Assembly: GCA_032988165.1 (NCBI GenBank)
Contig: JANTQF010000430.1
Location: 1-26,846, forward strand
Length of the DNA: 26,846 nucleotides
Direction of reading: 5' to 3'
DNA from: Emmonsiellopsis sp. PD_33
Taxonomy: Eukaryota; Ascomycota; Eurotiomycetes; Onygenales; Ajellomycetaceae
Positions 10,745 to 21,212 of the stretch are shown piece by piece. Numbering within the stretch: the first letter of the stretch is position 1; each line of letters opens with the position of its first letter. The position numbers and the translations under genes are program-made. Under the pieces are notes generated by a model. The model saw nothing but the letters and a program-made list of their open reading frames with translations, had not been told where the DNA came from and made no database searches.

Positions 10745-10792
10745 CCAGGTGCGTCCAGGCCCAGTTACCGCAGACAGCTAAATATACCGGCC

Positions 10793-10813
10793 GCTAGCCC
10801 GCATCGGGCTAGC
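10793..10813. repeat. Short perfect hairpin in divergent promoter
   Basis: GCTAGCCCG and CGGGCTAGC are perfect 9-bp arms around a 3-nt loop (CAT). It lies in GC-rich promoter DNA. It has no T-run and no gene ends here, so a terminator role is unlikely. Confidence 0.6.
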
Positions 10814-11320
10814 CCGGGCGGGGCGGCCAGCCCAAGCCAGATCGCCGGGTCACGGGACCGCCAGCCGGGGCGGCTCTGTTTGGCGCCAGCAGGACCGCGC
10901 TAGCCGTATCGGGCCAGGCGCGTACCGGCGTGACAGCTAGTAATTTTGCAGGCTCGGACGCGGGCGGCGCAGCAGTGCGGGCGCGGTACGGCGGCGTATC
11001 GGTGGGACGTGACATCTTACCGTCGTTACGGCAGCCTGAACAACCTCGTCCATCGCCATCGCCGCCGCTAGCCCCGACCTTCACCACAATCACCACTAGC
11101 AGAGCCAACTGTCTTAGTCTGGCGCTCTTCATTCTTGTGAATCTTGTCGTCCAAGTCTCAGACAGGGTTGGCTGCTTGCTTCCGCCCGCCGGCAGATCAT
11201 CCCGCCCCTGCTGCTGGCCTCCTCTCCTCTCCTCTCCACGCCCGTCGTCTGGTGTCTGCCTCCTCTTTCTCTCCCTCTCTTTCATCCTGTCCGTGTCCCG
11301 TGCTCCCAAGACAGACAGAC

Positions 11321-11341
11321 ATGGCCCCTCGTGGCGCCTAA
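11321..11341 (+). promoter_or_regulatory. Possible upstream ORF in MED15 leader (6 aa)
   Basis: ATG-GCC-CCT-CGT-GGC-GCC-TAA encodes MAPRGA. It has G at -3 and G at +4, a fair initiation context. It lies 496 bp before the MED15 start, and the next ATG on the plus strand is at 11772. It matters only if transcription begins upstream of 11321, which the sequence alone cannot show. Confidence 0.35.
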
Positions 11342-11771
11342 AGCTCCGTGAGGCTGTCCTCGCCTGGCGACTGCCTCGTTGTTGGCTCCCACGGCCAAGA
11401 CGCAGAGCCGCTTTGTTCTTGTCCTTGTCCCGACCCTCGTGGGCGCCGTTCGTTGCCTTCTACCTGCGCCCTCGCGAATTCACGGCCGGTTTTCGCTCCC
11501 ACTTGACCTCATCTCGATCTCCTTCCTTCCATCGTAGCCTTCTTGCGTCGTCCGCCTATCTTCTCGCCCGATCTCTGGCCCCGCATCCTTGTCCGTTCAT
11601 ACCTCGCCTTGTTTCCACCAGTTCTCGCTCGCTTCTTCGTCTGATCCCGTCCCCCGTTTCTCTCTGTTCGACTCCATTTTCTGGCATCTCGGGGTCCATC
11701 CTCTTCCCCCACGCCTACAGCTCAAGCTACGATAACAACTTCTCCAATTTTGTACCTTTCAGCCTTGGTGG

Positions 11772-11840
11772 ATGCTCATAACTAAAGTCGTTTGTCGCGG
11801 AACCTTCCTGAGGTGTTTCAGGGCCCTGACCGCGATATGA
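11772..11840 (+). promoter_or_regulatory. Upstream ORF overlapping the MED15 start (ATGA)
   Basis: A 22-codon ORF starts at ATG 11772 and ends with TGA 11838-11840, overlapping the MED15 ATG at 11837-11839. Its own ATG context is weak (T at -3). A possible leader intron (GTACCT donor near 11752, ATAACTAAAG branch, TTTCAG acceptor near 11821) would remove its start. It is therefore either a translational control element or an intronic accident. Confidence 0.35.
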
Positions 11841-14800
11841 ATCCCAACTTCGCCAACCATGGCGGTGCCGTGCCGCCTGGTGACAAGCCGCAGGTTCAGA
11901 TGCAGAAGAATATGATGTTTACGTCCATACTTACTGGACTGCAGAACCAGCGACAAGCATCCCCGTTAACAGGCTGGCAAGCAGCGGTACCACTTCAAGA
12001 GCGAGCTTTGAAAATTCTTCAAATGTACGGTTTGAGAAATCATATCCTGTGCGAAATCGAGTTCTTGCTAATGCTGCCTGTGAAGGATATCTCAGCTCCG
12101 CTTGATTCAACAACATTACAACGTTAACCAAGCCGTACAAGTTGCGCTAAGATTTGAGGACAGGACGTTGAGACAAGCCGCGGACCGTGTAAGTCCTTTC
12201 CATCTCCCATCATCGCCGACTCTACTGATATGAATTAGGCCCAATATGAAAAAGAATGCCACGATAAATTTTCGGAGCTACGGGATTCAAGGCAGCAGCG
12301 TGCCGATAGTATTATGCAGGCCGGACTGATGTCACATTCCGGTGCTCCAGCTGGAATTCCAGCTCCATCTCAGAACCCAGGGCAGCCAATGTTTCCTGCC
12401 CAAGTACCACGCCCGATGCAGGGTTCTCCCATACCGATTCAACAACCCCAACAGCCCCAACAACAACAAGGGACGAGAATGAACCCCCCCAATCAACAGC
12501 TACCGATCCAGCATCCCGCTTTTGCACAAAATACACTGCAACGACCGAATCCTGGTGCCCAGCCCCAGGACTTTAGTGCGCTTATGCACCCCGAAGTCTG
12601 TCGAAGGGCGGACCAAATATTCTCCCAGGCCGCGCCAGCCGTTGTGGAGCAACTGAGGCAGAAGTGTGAAAACATGCCATCAGATCAGAGGCAGAGGCTG
12701 GCTAGTAGAGGACTGGACCCGGTCAATTACTTCTTTCGCGTGCGGGCTTTGGAAGAGATGAGAAAAGAAAAGAATGCGAGGGCTATGGCGCAGTCTCAAA
12801 ATTCTATCACAGGTGCTGGAAATAACCCGATGACCAGTCAGACTATCAGTACACATCAAAGACAAATGCCTCATGCGCTTATGGGCCTCCAAGGCAGTTC
12901 TGCCGTTCCGATGAACGGACTTCAAAATTTCGACTCGACATATGTGGGAAGCGTCGATCACATACAAGGGCAACAGGCAGATGGGGTTCGCTCGCAAGAA
13001 GCTGGTCAACTGGTTGTTCCCGCCAATACCTCGCAGGTGGGTAACCAGCAACAATTTGGTGGCCAACCGGCTATCTTTCATGACGGGCAGCAAAATGCGA
13101 ATAGCGGTAATGTGAATCCTATGCTGCTACTACAGCAGCAACATCGTCAGAATATTCAATCCGCCCAGCAAGAAAATGGTCAACATACTCAACCTTTCCA
13201 TTCGCAAGCCCAGGCCCAAGCCCAAACCCAAGCCCATCTCCACGCCCAAGCCCAGGCCCGTGCCCGCGCAAAGGTCGCAACCGCAGCCAAAGCGCAAATG
13301 GCACTGTCAAACCAGGCAAATCCACACATTCCCCAGTCCGTACCCCAACAGACTCCAGGAATGTCGGTGCTTAATCGGCCCGGGGGCCCCGGCCAGTTAC
13401 CCCCCCAGGGAGGTCCACCATCCAAGGCTCCAGGCATGGGTCAAAATCAACCCGTGGTACCGAGTCCCCGGCCTGGTATCCCACAGGGTTTGCCTCCGCT
13501 TCTACGAAATCAGTTGTCCCACATGTCCCCAGAACAAGCGGCACAGGTTTTACAGAACTATCAACGGCGTTCATTGGCAAACGCTCAGGGGATGCCACGC
13601 CCGGGACAACCGACAGGCATTCCTGTTCAACAAACGTTCCCGGATACCAATCAGCAGCAACAAACCCAACATGGACAACAAGCTAATGACGTCGCGATGC
13701 GAAACGCAATGACAATGCCTCCTCAATCCTCTGGATCGGTTGGGCAGCTACCACAGAACCAAAATATACAAGGCCAACAACTCTCCCAGCAGCAGCGCCA
13801 GCAAGAGCTCAAAGTGCCTTTTGCCCGACAGCCCAATGCTAGCATGGATATGACAGAACACCAACTCAAAGAGATGGATAGGTATCCATTTCCGGAGGGT
13901 ATCTTCAATTCCAATCCCGCCGTGATGGAGTCATTGCCGAGGAATGTCAGAACTTGGGGGCAGCTCAAACTCTGGGTGGCGCAAAACCCCCTTGCGCTAG
14001 GTGATATTGGGCTAGCTAAACTCCACGCGCTTCAAAAGTACCAATTTTCGCATATGAACCTGAAGGCAGCGCGAGCCTCTAATCAGGGTATTCGGGCTCC
14101 TGGAGGAGTACCTATGACCGCTCCAGGGGAGCCACAGCATCCATTTAACTCTCAACAAGCGTTTCAAATGGGACAACAGCAACACCCTCCTAATATTCCC
14201 ATGATGCGCCCTATTACCGCGAATGAGGTCCAGCTTGCTCGACAAAAATTTCCCACTTTACAGGATATGACCGACATTCAGATAAAAACTATTTTGGAGA
14301 AGCACCACCAAAAGCAGTTAATTGACGCCCGTAACAAAGCAGCTGCAGCCCAGGCATTTGCAGCCCAGGCATTGAATCAAAACCAAACTCAACAAGCTAT
14401 GCAGCAGCAGCAGCCGTCACAACAAACCGTGAATCCCTCAGTTCAACTCCCCACTTCGCAGCCTGTCGTCCCACCGCATACGCAACCCCCAACCGCCAGC
14501 AATAACAAGGCTCCTGCTCCGGCGGGAGCCAAAGCTCCTCGTGTACAGACTGCCAAACAACCGTCTAAAACCCTTAAACGCCCCAACAACGATGATGTTG
14601 TTGAGGTACAAAATCCGAGTTCTCAACCACAGCATCACCTAGCTGCAACTCAGCCTCCTATGAACCAACCTGCCTCTATACCAATGAATGCTATGAATGC
14701 GCAACCAAAATCTCAGTTTGATGCCAATATGCGTCGGCAACCATCTCAACCGAAACAAACCTTTTCAAAGATGGCTTCTGATGAGGCTTGGAGTAACATG

Positions 14801-16569
14801 CCTGAACGGATTGCCAAATTATATGCGGAGTGTGTTCAAAAGGACCCCAACGTGGCCCCAGTACCAATGCCACCGGAGGCAAAATTGCAAATGTCCCGTC
14901 AACTTATGGAGTGTACCGATATGATAGGCCGGATGCATATGTTGATGGAGTGGGCTGATAAGCTACCGAATCCCGAGAGGTTTCTTCTCCCTTTACTACA
15001 AGTGGTAAGTTATCCGTTGGGTGGCGCACAGCCAACTCATACGAATGCTAACATCATGCTTTCTAACCTTTGCAGAGAGCGATGTTGATGAAACAGTTTA
15101 AACCTGGACCGGTTTGGCAAGTAGTCGACCAGTTCACCATATCACGGGATCGTGCTATGAACTCCCTGGTCTATGTTAAAAAATGGTTCCACACAATGTT
15201 CAATCAACGCAATCAGGCATCAAAACCGAACCAACAAAAAGCCCCACCGCAAGGTGCCGTACCTCCAGTTTCCCAGCCACATCCAAACACACAGCCCGCT
15301 ATGGCGCCCCTCAACGCCAGCAACCTTCAGCAGCTAGAGCAGCAACAGGAAGCTCTCCAACTTGCAAGGCGAGCCCAAACGCACGCGGTCCCACCCGCGC
15401 CAACCAGTTTGCAACCACCTTTCCCGTTGGGCGCGCCCTCGCCACAGGGTGTTCCCCACGCGTACGGACCCCCTATATTAACTAAGGATCAATTACAATT
15501 CCCACCGCCGAAAAGGCGGAAACAAAATCAACCCGCGGCTAAGACTCCAACGGCTGCATCGGCTCAAACGCCTCCCTTACCCACATCACAGACCCAAAAA
15601 CAAACTCCGACAGAAGCAAGGAAGCCACGCCCGGCCGCAATTAACCCTTTCCGATGCGCAATTCCTGACTGTAAACGGAATCTTAACGGATTCGCTTCCC
15701 AAGCGGCTTTGGATAGCCATACAGATGAATTCCATACCATCGACGCACCAGTCTCCGATGCTCTTGAATTTGTCATTGGAAGCTATCGTGCGGGATTGGG
15801 TATCGATCAACAGGAAAAGGTTGCTCAAGAAGCAGACGAATCAAGAAGAAGAAAGGAATCGGCTGCCCCTGAATCAGTATCGCAACCAAGCAGACCTAGC
15901 GCTACGCCGAAGCTAAAACAGGAGATGAAGCAGGAGATTAAGAGTGAACATGTGACCCCTGGAAATACGCCTATGGGTCGCGCCGTTAGCCATGCTGGAA
16001 TGAACTCTGCCTCACCGGTTTCCAATAACGCAAAGACGCCCCAGGTACCCATCATGAAAGGTGCGGCGTTGTCCAATCTCAAAGCCACACAGAGCAAAGA
16101 GAGCAAAAAGGGCATTGGTAAAACCGGAGAGAAGGCATCATCTCCTGAGGATATGGTTTATGTCAAGGATGCATGGGCTGAAAGTTCGGTATCTCTCGAA
16201 ACTATTCGCTCGGCATTTGGCGATCTGGGTGATCAGACATTCCCGGGACTTAAAACCGATCCCGTTGATGAAATCCTGACGTCGGAAATCTTCACTAATA
16301 TCCGGTCCAAGGAAACACCTTCGACGGACACTGGAGGCAATTCCCAAACCCCGAAAGACAGCGATAGTTCCAAGGACGACGACTTTGATATCGCCATGAG
16401 TGGAATGAGTGATGAGAGCTGGGTTCAGGGCGACTGGGTTAATCTTCCCGGACAGCTGGAGGGAGGATTGCTTATGAACGATTGGGAAGAGGTTAACTGG
16501 GATACCCTGGACGACAATGAGTTAGACATGGGTTGGAATGATGGTGATCCGGCGGTATATTCCATATAG
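11837..16569 (+). CDS. MED15: Mediator complex subunit 15 (Gal11-type)
   Basis: Four exons, 11837-12024, 12086-12188, 12239-15004 and 15076-16569, encode 1516 aa. The introns are 61, 50 and 71 nt, with GTACGG/GTAAGT/GTAAGT donors and AAG/TAG/CAG acceptors. The N-terminus is the KIX-type activator-binding domain at about residues 44-115 (LTGWQAAVPLQERALKILQM, then the exon-2 helices and AQYEKECHDKFSELR). The middle is very Gln/Pro/Asn-rich and includes a QA dipeptide stretch encoded near 13203-13270. Residues about 930-1062 form a second helical block (MPERIAKLYAECVQKDPN...MLMEWADKLPNPERFLLPLLQ) that continues across the last intron. An NLS-like PPPKRRKQN lies near 1162-1170. A CX4CX15HX4H motif (C1213, C1218, H1234, H1239) and an acidic Trp-rich tail follow. 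Med15 sits in the Mediator tail and relays activators to RNA polymerase II in the nucleus. Confidence 0.93.
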
Positions 16570-17627
16570 CCTGGGCACATTTCGTGTTAAAATATAAGGA
16601 AAGGGGATGTATGAGAAGCCGAATCATTGGGATGGATGGGCGGCTCGGTATTTGGAGTTTCGGTATTGTTTGACATCTACGGCGAATCCTTTTTTTATTA
16701 AATAACCTGCTTTTTCCGATCTCATTTCTAATATCTGTTTGGTCGAATTTTGGGACATATTTTCAATTTTTTTCTTTCTCTCCTTGATTCTTATTCCGCC
16801 TGTCTTTGTTTATCTCTTGCTATTTCCTTTTTCACCTTTCTACATTGCTTCTATAATTGTCATAGTTACTCATGTGTCTGAATAGCAAGGTGTTTTAGGG
16901 ACTGGGAAAAAGGGGGGCCTAATTACCCAGTCGTGCGATTTGGTTTTCTAGATTTATTTAATCTAATAGTTTTTGCTTATTTCCCTCTTGCTCCATTACT
17001 CAGTTGCAGTTTACTATTTTTGAATCTGAATATTCATTAATACGCCCTGAACAATTGCAATAAGGCTTGTTCTGTTGTTGCCTTCGGATTCAGGGGCTCA
17101 GGTTGTTTCCTAGTAAGACTGACATCAGTTATGGCTATTAATTTTTTGAAACCCGGGGATAATATCAACAAAACTGTCATTTGGCCATCTCTCTTTCGAT
17201 TAAATTGAAGAAATTGATGTCTTCTAAGAGGTAATGAGTTCAAAAGTTTCCCTGGAAAGTAAAGTAAAGTCTGGAGCCACCAAATGCGGCCTATGCCAAG
17301 CATATCTCACGTGAGCGATCGATCTGCGGCAAACGCGTCTGATAAGCGCGGGTTGGTCACAAGATACCAAGCGCAATCAGCTCCACCGTTATCGATGCCG
17401 TCAACCTCCATCAACCCACCCGACCTGGCGTCTCGTCCGGGTTACGTCGCCATCTACTGTACGCATTCTTGGGTACTTTGTTATCATCGAGAGCTGCGTG
17501 GCTACGGCATTTATCTAGCTCTAACTTTCACTTCTTTTTACCCACTTGCGTGTCTTCCCGCTTCCCGCTTCCATCCTCTAAGTTTCCCCAGACAGAGGCA
17601 TAGTCGCCTCTGCTCTTGCCATCGATC
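16570..17627. promoter_or_regulatory. MED15 3' region and transporter promoter
   Basis: This 1.06-kb stretch lies between two plus-strand genes. The left part is T-rich with several pyrimidine runs (16690-16860) and should contain the MED15 3' UTR and poly(A) region. The right part from about 17280 is richer in GC and C/T and is the likely promoter and leader of the SLC35F6-like gene. I see no gene; the minus-strand 88-codon frame at 17037-17303 has no recognisable features. Confidence 0.5.
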
Positions 17628-19168
17628 ATGGCGACCAAAGGGCTCATTCCGTTTCTCGTTACGATGATGTTGGTGACGGGTGTTTGCAATACCATCCTTA
17701 CGAAATACCAGGTCGGTTTGCCTTGTTATCTGCTTTGCTCGTGAACTTGTTTGCTGACGAACCTCTCCGTATAAGGACATGCAATGCGTGCGCAACTGCG
17801 ATTCCCCCGATCCCAAACAGCGGGTGGTGTTTGAGCAACCTGTCGTCCAAACGTACGTTTTTTTCAATACACCTCTTTAACCGTGACGTGAATAATAATA
17901 ATTGGAGTATTAGTTTACAAATGTTTATTGGAGAAATGGGATGCTGGCTTGTTGTGCTCGGATGCAATCTCTGGAATCAGTATGTTAGCGGACGCTTCGG
18001 GACTTCCCCTCGAGCATCCCTTCTAGCCGGTGGCTATGAACCTGTTGAAGGGGAAGACGATTCCGGTTACTCTGATAACGAAGCCGACTCTGCCTCCCCC
18101 CTCACCGGGAGACGAGGTCGTCGAGATTCTGCTTCCAAGGCATCGGAATATGACGACAGAATAAAGTTGCGTGGGTGGAAGATTCTACTACTGGCTGCAC
18201 CAGCTTGCTGCGATATCACCGGCACTACCCTCATGAATGTTGGGTTGCTATTCGTTGTTGCCAGCATATATCAAATGACTCGGGGAGCACTTGTGCTCTT
18301 CGTCGGCCTTTTCAGCGTAATATTTTTACGCCGAAAGCTATATGTATATCAGTGGCTAGCTCTGTTCATTGTTGTTCTCGGTGTTGGCCTTGTCGGACTC
18401 GCTGGTGCCATCTTCAAAGACAAGCACGAGGTCTTGGACGGAGTCCCTGAAAGCACTGGTCAACTTCTTTCAAAGGCGATCCAGAATGTCGACGCTGCTG
18501 CTAGGACACCAGAAGCCGTTCGCACGATAATTGGCGTGCTTTTAATTGCTGGAGCCCAGATTTTCACTGCCAGTCAGTTCGTCTTGGAAGAGTGGATTCT
18601 CGAACATTATGCCATGGACCCGTTGAAGGTTGTTGGTTGGGAAGGAATTTTCGGTTTCTTTGTTACCCTCGTTGGAATGATTATTCTCCATCTCGCCATC
18701 GGCAGGACAGAAAGCGGCCAATACGGCTATTTTGATGCGAGGGAGGGATGGCGCAATATGACGACTAACAGAGCTGTCGCAGTGTCTAGTCTCCTGATCA
18801 TGATAAGTATCGGGTATGTCAAAACTTACGGGTTATCTTTTCTTGCCCCACCATTCTGCATTGTGAAACTCCCAGCTAACACATCATATCCAAGTGGTTT
18901 CAACTTCTTTGGTCTCAGTGTTACTCGATCCGTGTCAGCCACCTCTCGGAGCACCATCGACACCTGCCGCACCCTTTTCATCTGGGTCATTTCCCTTGGC
19001 TTGGGCTGGGAGTCCTTCAAGTGGCTACAGGTTGTTGGTTTTGCTATGCTTGTATACGGAACCTTCCTTTTCAACGATATTGTCAAACCTCCTTTGAGGG
19101 CTTGCCTTCCAAGACGCGAACAACGAGAAGAGTTGCTCCCCGAGGACCCACTGAGCTTGTATAGATAA
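17628..19168 (+). CDS. SLC35F6-like drug/metabolite-superfamily transporter
   Basis: Four exons, 17628-17711, 17776-17852, 17914-18813 and 18895-19168, encode 444 aa. The introns are 64, 61 and 81 nt, with donors GTCGGT, GTACGT and GTATGT. The first TM (FLVTMMLVTGVCNTILTKYQ) and the second exon (DMQCVRNCDSP) match the N-terminal pattern of the family. A hydrophilic acidic/Ser loop at about residues 80-130 is followed by GWKILLLAAPACCDITGTTL and YQMTRGALVLFVGLFSVIFL. That CCDITGTTLMNVGL...QMTRGA block is the clearest hallmark of SLC35F6 (C2orf18/ANT2BP). Near the C-terminus, GGFNFFGLSVTRSVSATSRS and GWESFKWLQVVGFAMLVYGT form the final TM pair. Animal relatives localise to lysosomal or mitochondrial membranes. 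The substrate is unknown. The ATG at 17628 is the one that gives the conserved first TM. Confidence 0.9.
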
Positions 19169-19711
19169 GCACTTCTTATACATTTTGGCTCGGAGTATTT
19201 TGGTGGCATATGGCTTGGAATTTGATAGTTTCCTTGGTTTCCAGTGTGTCCCTTTTTTCTGTTCTTGATTCACTTGGATATTGGTATATCTGCTTGCTCT
19301 TAGCCTTTTTATTTCACACTCATTACGGCTCGATATTTGTCGCCTGATACTTTTGTGTTTCTTTTTGATGCAAGATTGTTCATCCTAAGCTCGGGTTTTT
19401 GGTGCGTTTACGGCGTTGCGCGAGGCGTGTTTGCTGCTCTCTCATTTGGATACATTGGTCTGACATTGCTATTATTTACCGTCTACGCAGACATTTTTGA
19501 TATTGTTTCCGTTTATGATAACCCATTTACCGTGTTGCATATCAACATGCCCACAATAAGATCTCATTCTGGACCTGGCCGATTTCTGCGAACACATTGA
19601 TGTCTAACCCACCGACTAATAAACCGCATGACTCCCACACATTTTCGGCAGTAGCATCATCAACACGGGACCTCGCCAACCAACAAAATGTGACCCATCT
19701 ACACACACCCC
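19169..19711. other. Convergent intergenic region
   Basis: These 543 bp lie between the stops of two convergent genes and must contain both 3' UTRs and termination regions. The left half is T-rich and the right half is C/A-rich, as expected for plus- and minus-strand 3' ends meeting. The plus-strand frames at 19337-19600 and 19597-19902 show no domain features, and the second overlaps the serine hydrolase gene. Confidence 0.55.
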
Positions 19712-21212
19712 TTACTGCAACGCATCATAAACCTGCTTCTCAACATCAAACCACAACCAAAACAACTTCCGATCCGCAAAAGGCAAAATCTGCGTACAAA
19801 TCACCCCCGCAATCCCCTTCTCCCGATCACACCACCAGAACAAATTCGCAATCCCCGCCCACATCGCGCTCCCGCGACTCCTCCCCGTCGGGCTTCCCGT
19901 GATCATCCACGAAAGCCCCCACCCTTGCGGCTCATTGTCCGGGATCGGATAGAAATCCGGCACCGCGTTGACGAGATCCGGTTTGGCGTCGAGATGGACA
20001 CCCTGGCGGCCGAAGTTGGGGAATTGCGGGATTTGGTTGGCGAACATCTGGTCGACGGTTGATGGCTGGAGGATCTGGTGGGATGTTTTGGGCGACGTGC
20101 CGGCGTTTAAGAGGGTGGTTAGGATGTCTGGTTGAAGAGGGGGGGAAAACATACAAGTGTTAACATGCATATAGACCTAAATAGGGGGCATCGGCACGGG
20201 GGGGGGGCGTGATTGATGGAGAAGGGAGTCGAATTTTACCCAAATAATCCTGCGGATTCGCAAAACACCCGGCTCCCCCTGAATTCAGCATGCCGTTGGT
20301 CTCCTCCTTATTATTCGCAAGCAGCGGCCAGCGGAGCAGGTGATCCCGCTGCGTCAGAGTCCCGTCCGCATTGCGCGCGTGCATGTATGCAAGCTTCGCC
20401 TTCATCTCTGCCGGGGGAAGCATGGTGATGTTTTTCAGCCCTAGGGGCTCGAATATGTGCTTGTGGAAATAGTCGTTGAGCAGGGTGCCGGTGACACGCT
20501 CGACGAGGATTCCGGCCCAGTCGATGCTTACCTGTCAGTTGTTGATGAATTAGTGGGTAGCTCGTTTATTGAAATGGCAGAATTGTTCTACTGTTGGAAA
20601 ACATACCCCGTACGCAAAGTCTTCTCCCGGTTGGAAAAGCAACGGCTGCGTGACGTCGTATACATGACCGGAAAACTCATCATAGCCAATTGGGCGATTG
20701 AAATCCCGCGCTGCCGGATGGAAGAACGCATATCCAAACCCAGCTAAATAACAATTCCCAAGTCCCCAAATCAGCGCTTATTTCTCAACAGGCAAACCCC
20801 CCCCCCATTGACACATACCCGTATGCGACAACAACATCCGCAGCGTAATCCCCCGAACCTTCTCCTCCACCTTCCCGTCCGCCCTCACAACCTTCAACTC
20901 CTTCAACTCCGGGCAAACACCCTCGACCAGCTCCGCGTCATCCAGCGCCAACTTCCCCTGCTCGACAAGCTGCATACACGCGATGGCCGTGATCATCTTC
21001 GTAAATGACGCAATCCAGTACACGGAGTCAAGCGTCATGGGCTCATTGCTTCCCTTACCACGCTTCCCTGCGGCGTGGGAGAAGAGCTGCTTGCCGGTGC
21101 TATCGGCAACGACGAAGGTTACGCCCGGGATGCCGCGTTCTTGGTCGACGCAGGCGGCGTCGAGGGTTTGGCGGATTGAGGAGGCTGCGGGGGGTGGGAT
21201 TTGTTTGGACAT
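19712..21212 (-). CDS. Beta-lactamase-fold serine hydrolase
   Basis: Four exons, 21212-20819, 20743-20607, 20531-20240 and 20127-19712, encode 412 aa. The introns are 75, 75 and 112 nt with GTATGT, GTATGT and GTAAAA donors, and all phases close. The ATG at 21212 is the only in-frame candidate. The protein has the class C beta-lactamase/penicillin-binding fold used by fungal esterases and transacylases (Pfam Beta-lactamase family, LovD/EstB-like). Ser69-Phe-Thr-Lys72 is the SxxK nucleophile motif. LLSHTAGFGYAFF follows, then PGEDFAYGVSIDWAG around the second-motif Tyr. The final exon ends with an NEPQGWGLSW...GSAMWAGIANLFWWCDREKG region, the usual position of the third motif. No signal peptide is evident, so it is probably cytosolic. 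The substrate is unknown. No polyketide synthase or other biosynthetic gene is nearby, so a LovD-like role in a cluster is not supported. Confidence 0.9.

Larger units (their letters stand above)
10482..11836. promoter_or_regulatory. Divergent promoter LMBR1/MED15 and long MED15 leader
   Basis: This 1.36-kb stretch separates two genes transcribed away from each other. The left half is GC- and CpG-rich. It holds an 8-bp inverted repeat, a CACGTG E-box and a 9-bp-arm hairpin. The right half, about 11040-11760, is pyrimidine-rich with runs such as CTCCTCTCCTCTCCTCTCC, typical of fungal leaders near transcription start sites. It holds two possible upstream ORFs. A long plus-strand open frame at 10930-11781 begins with GTG and is biased towards Ser/Arg/Pro/Leu, so I do not call it a gene. 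Confidence 0.65.

Noticed and set aside
10930..11781. Plus-strand open frame of 283 codons before MED15
   Set aside because: It begins with GTG, lies in the pyrimidine-rich leader, and its composition follows the C/T bias. The MED15 ATG is in another frame.
13176..13712. Plus-strand frame of 178 codons inside MED15
   Set aside because: It is a shadow of the Gln/Pro-rich MED15 coding sequence, with repeat-driven Pro-Lys content.
17037..17303. Minus-strand 88-codon frame before the transporter
   Set aside because: No recognisable domain, and it lies in the MED15 3' region and transporter promoter.
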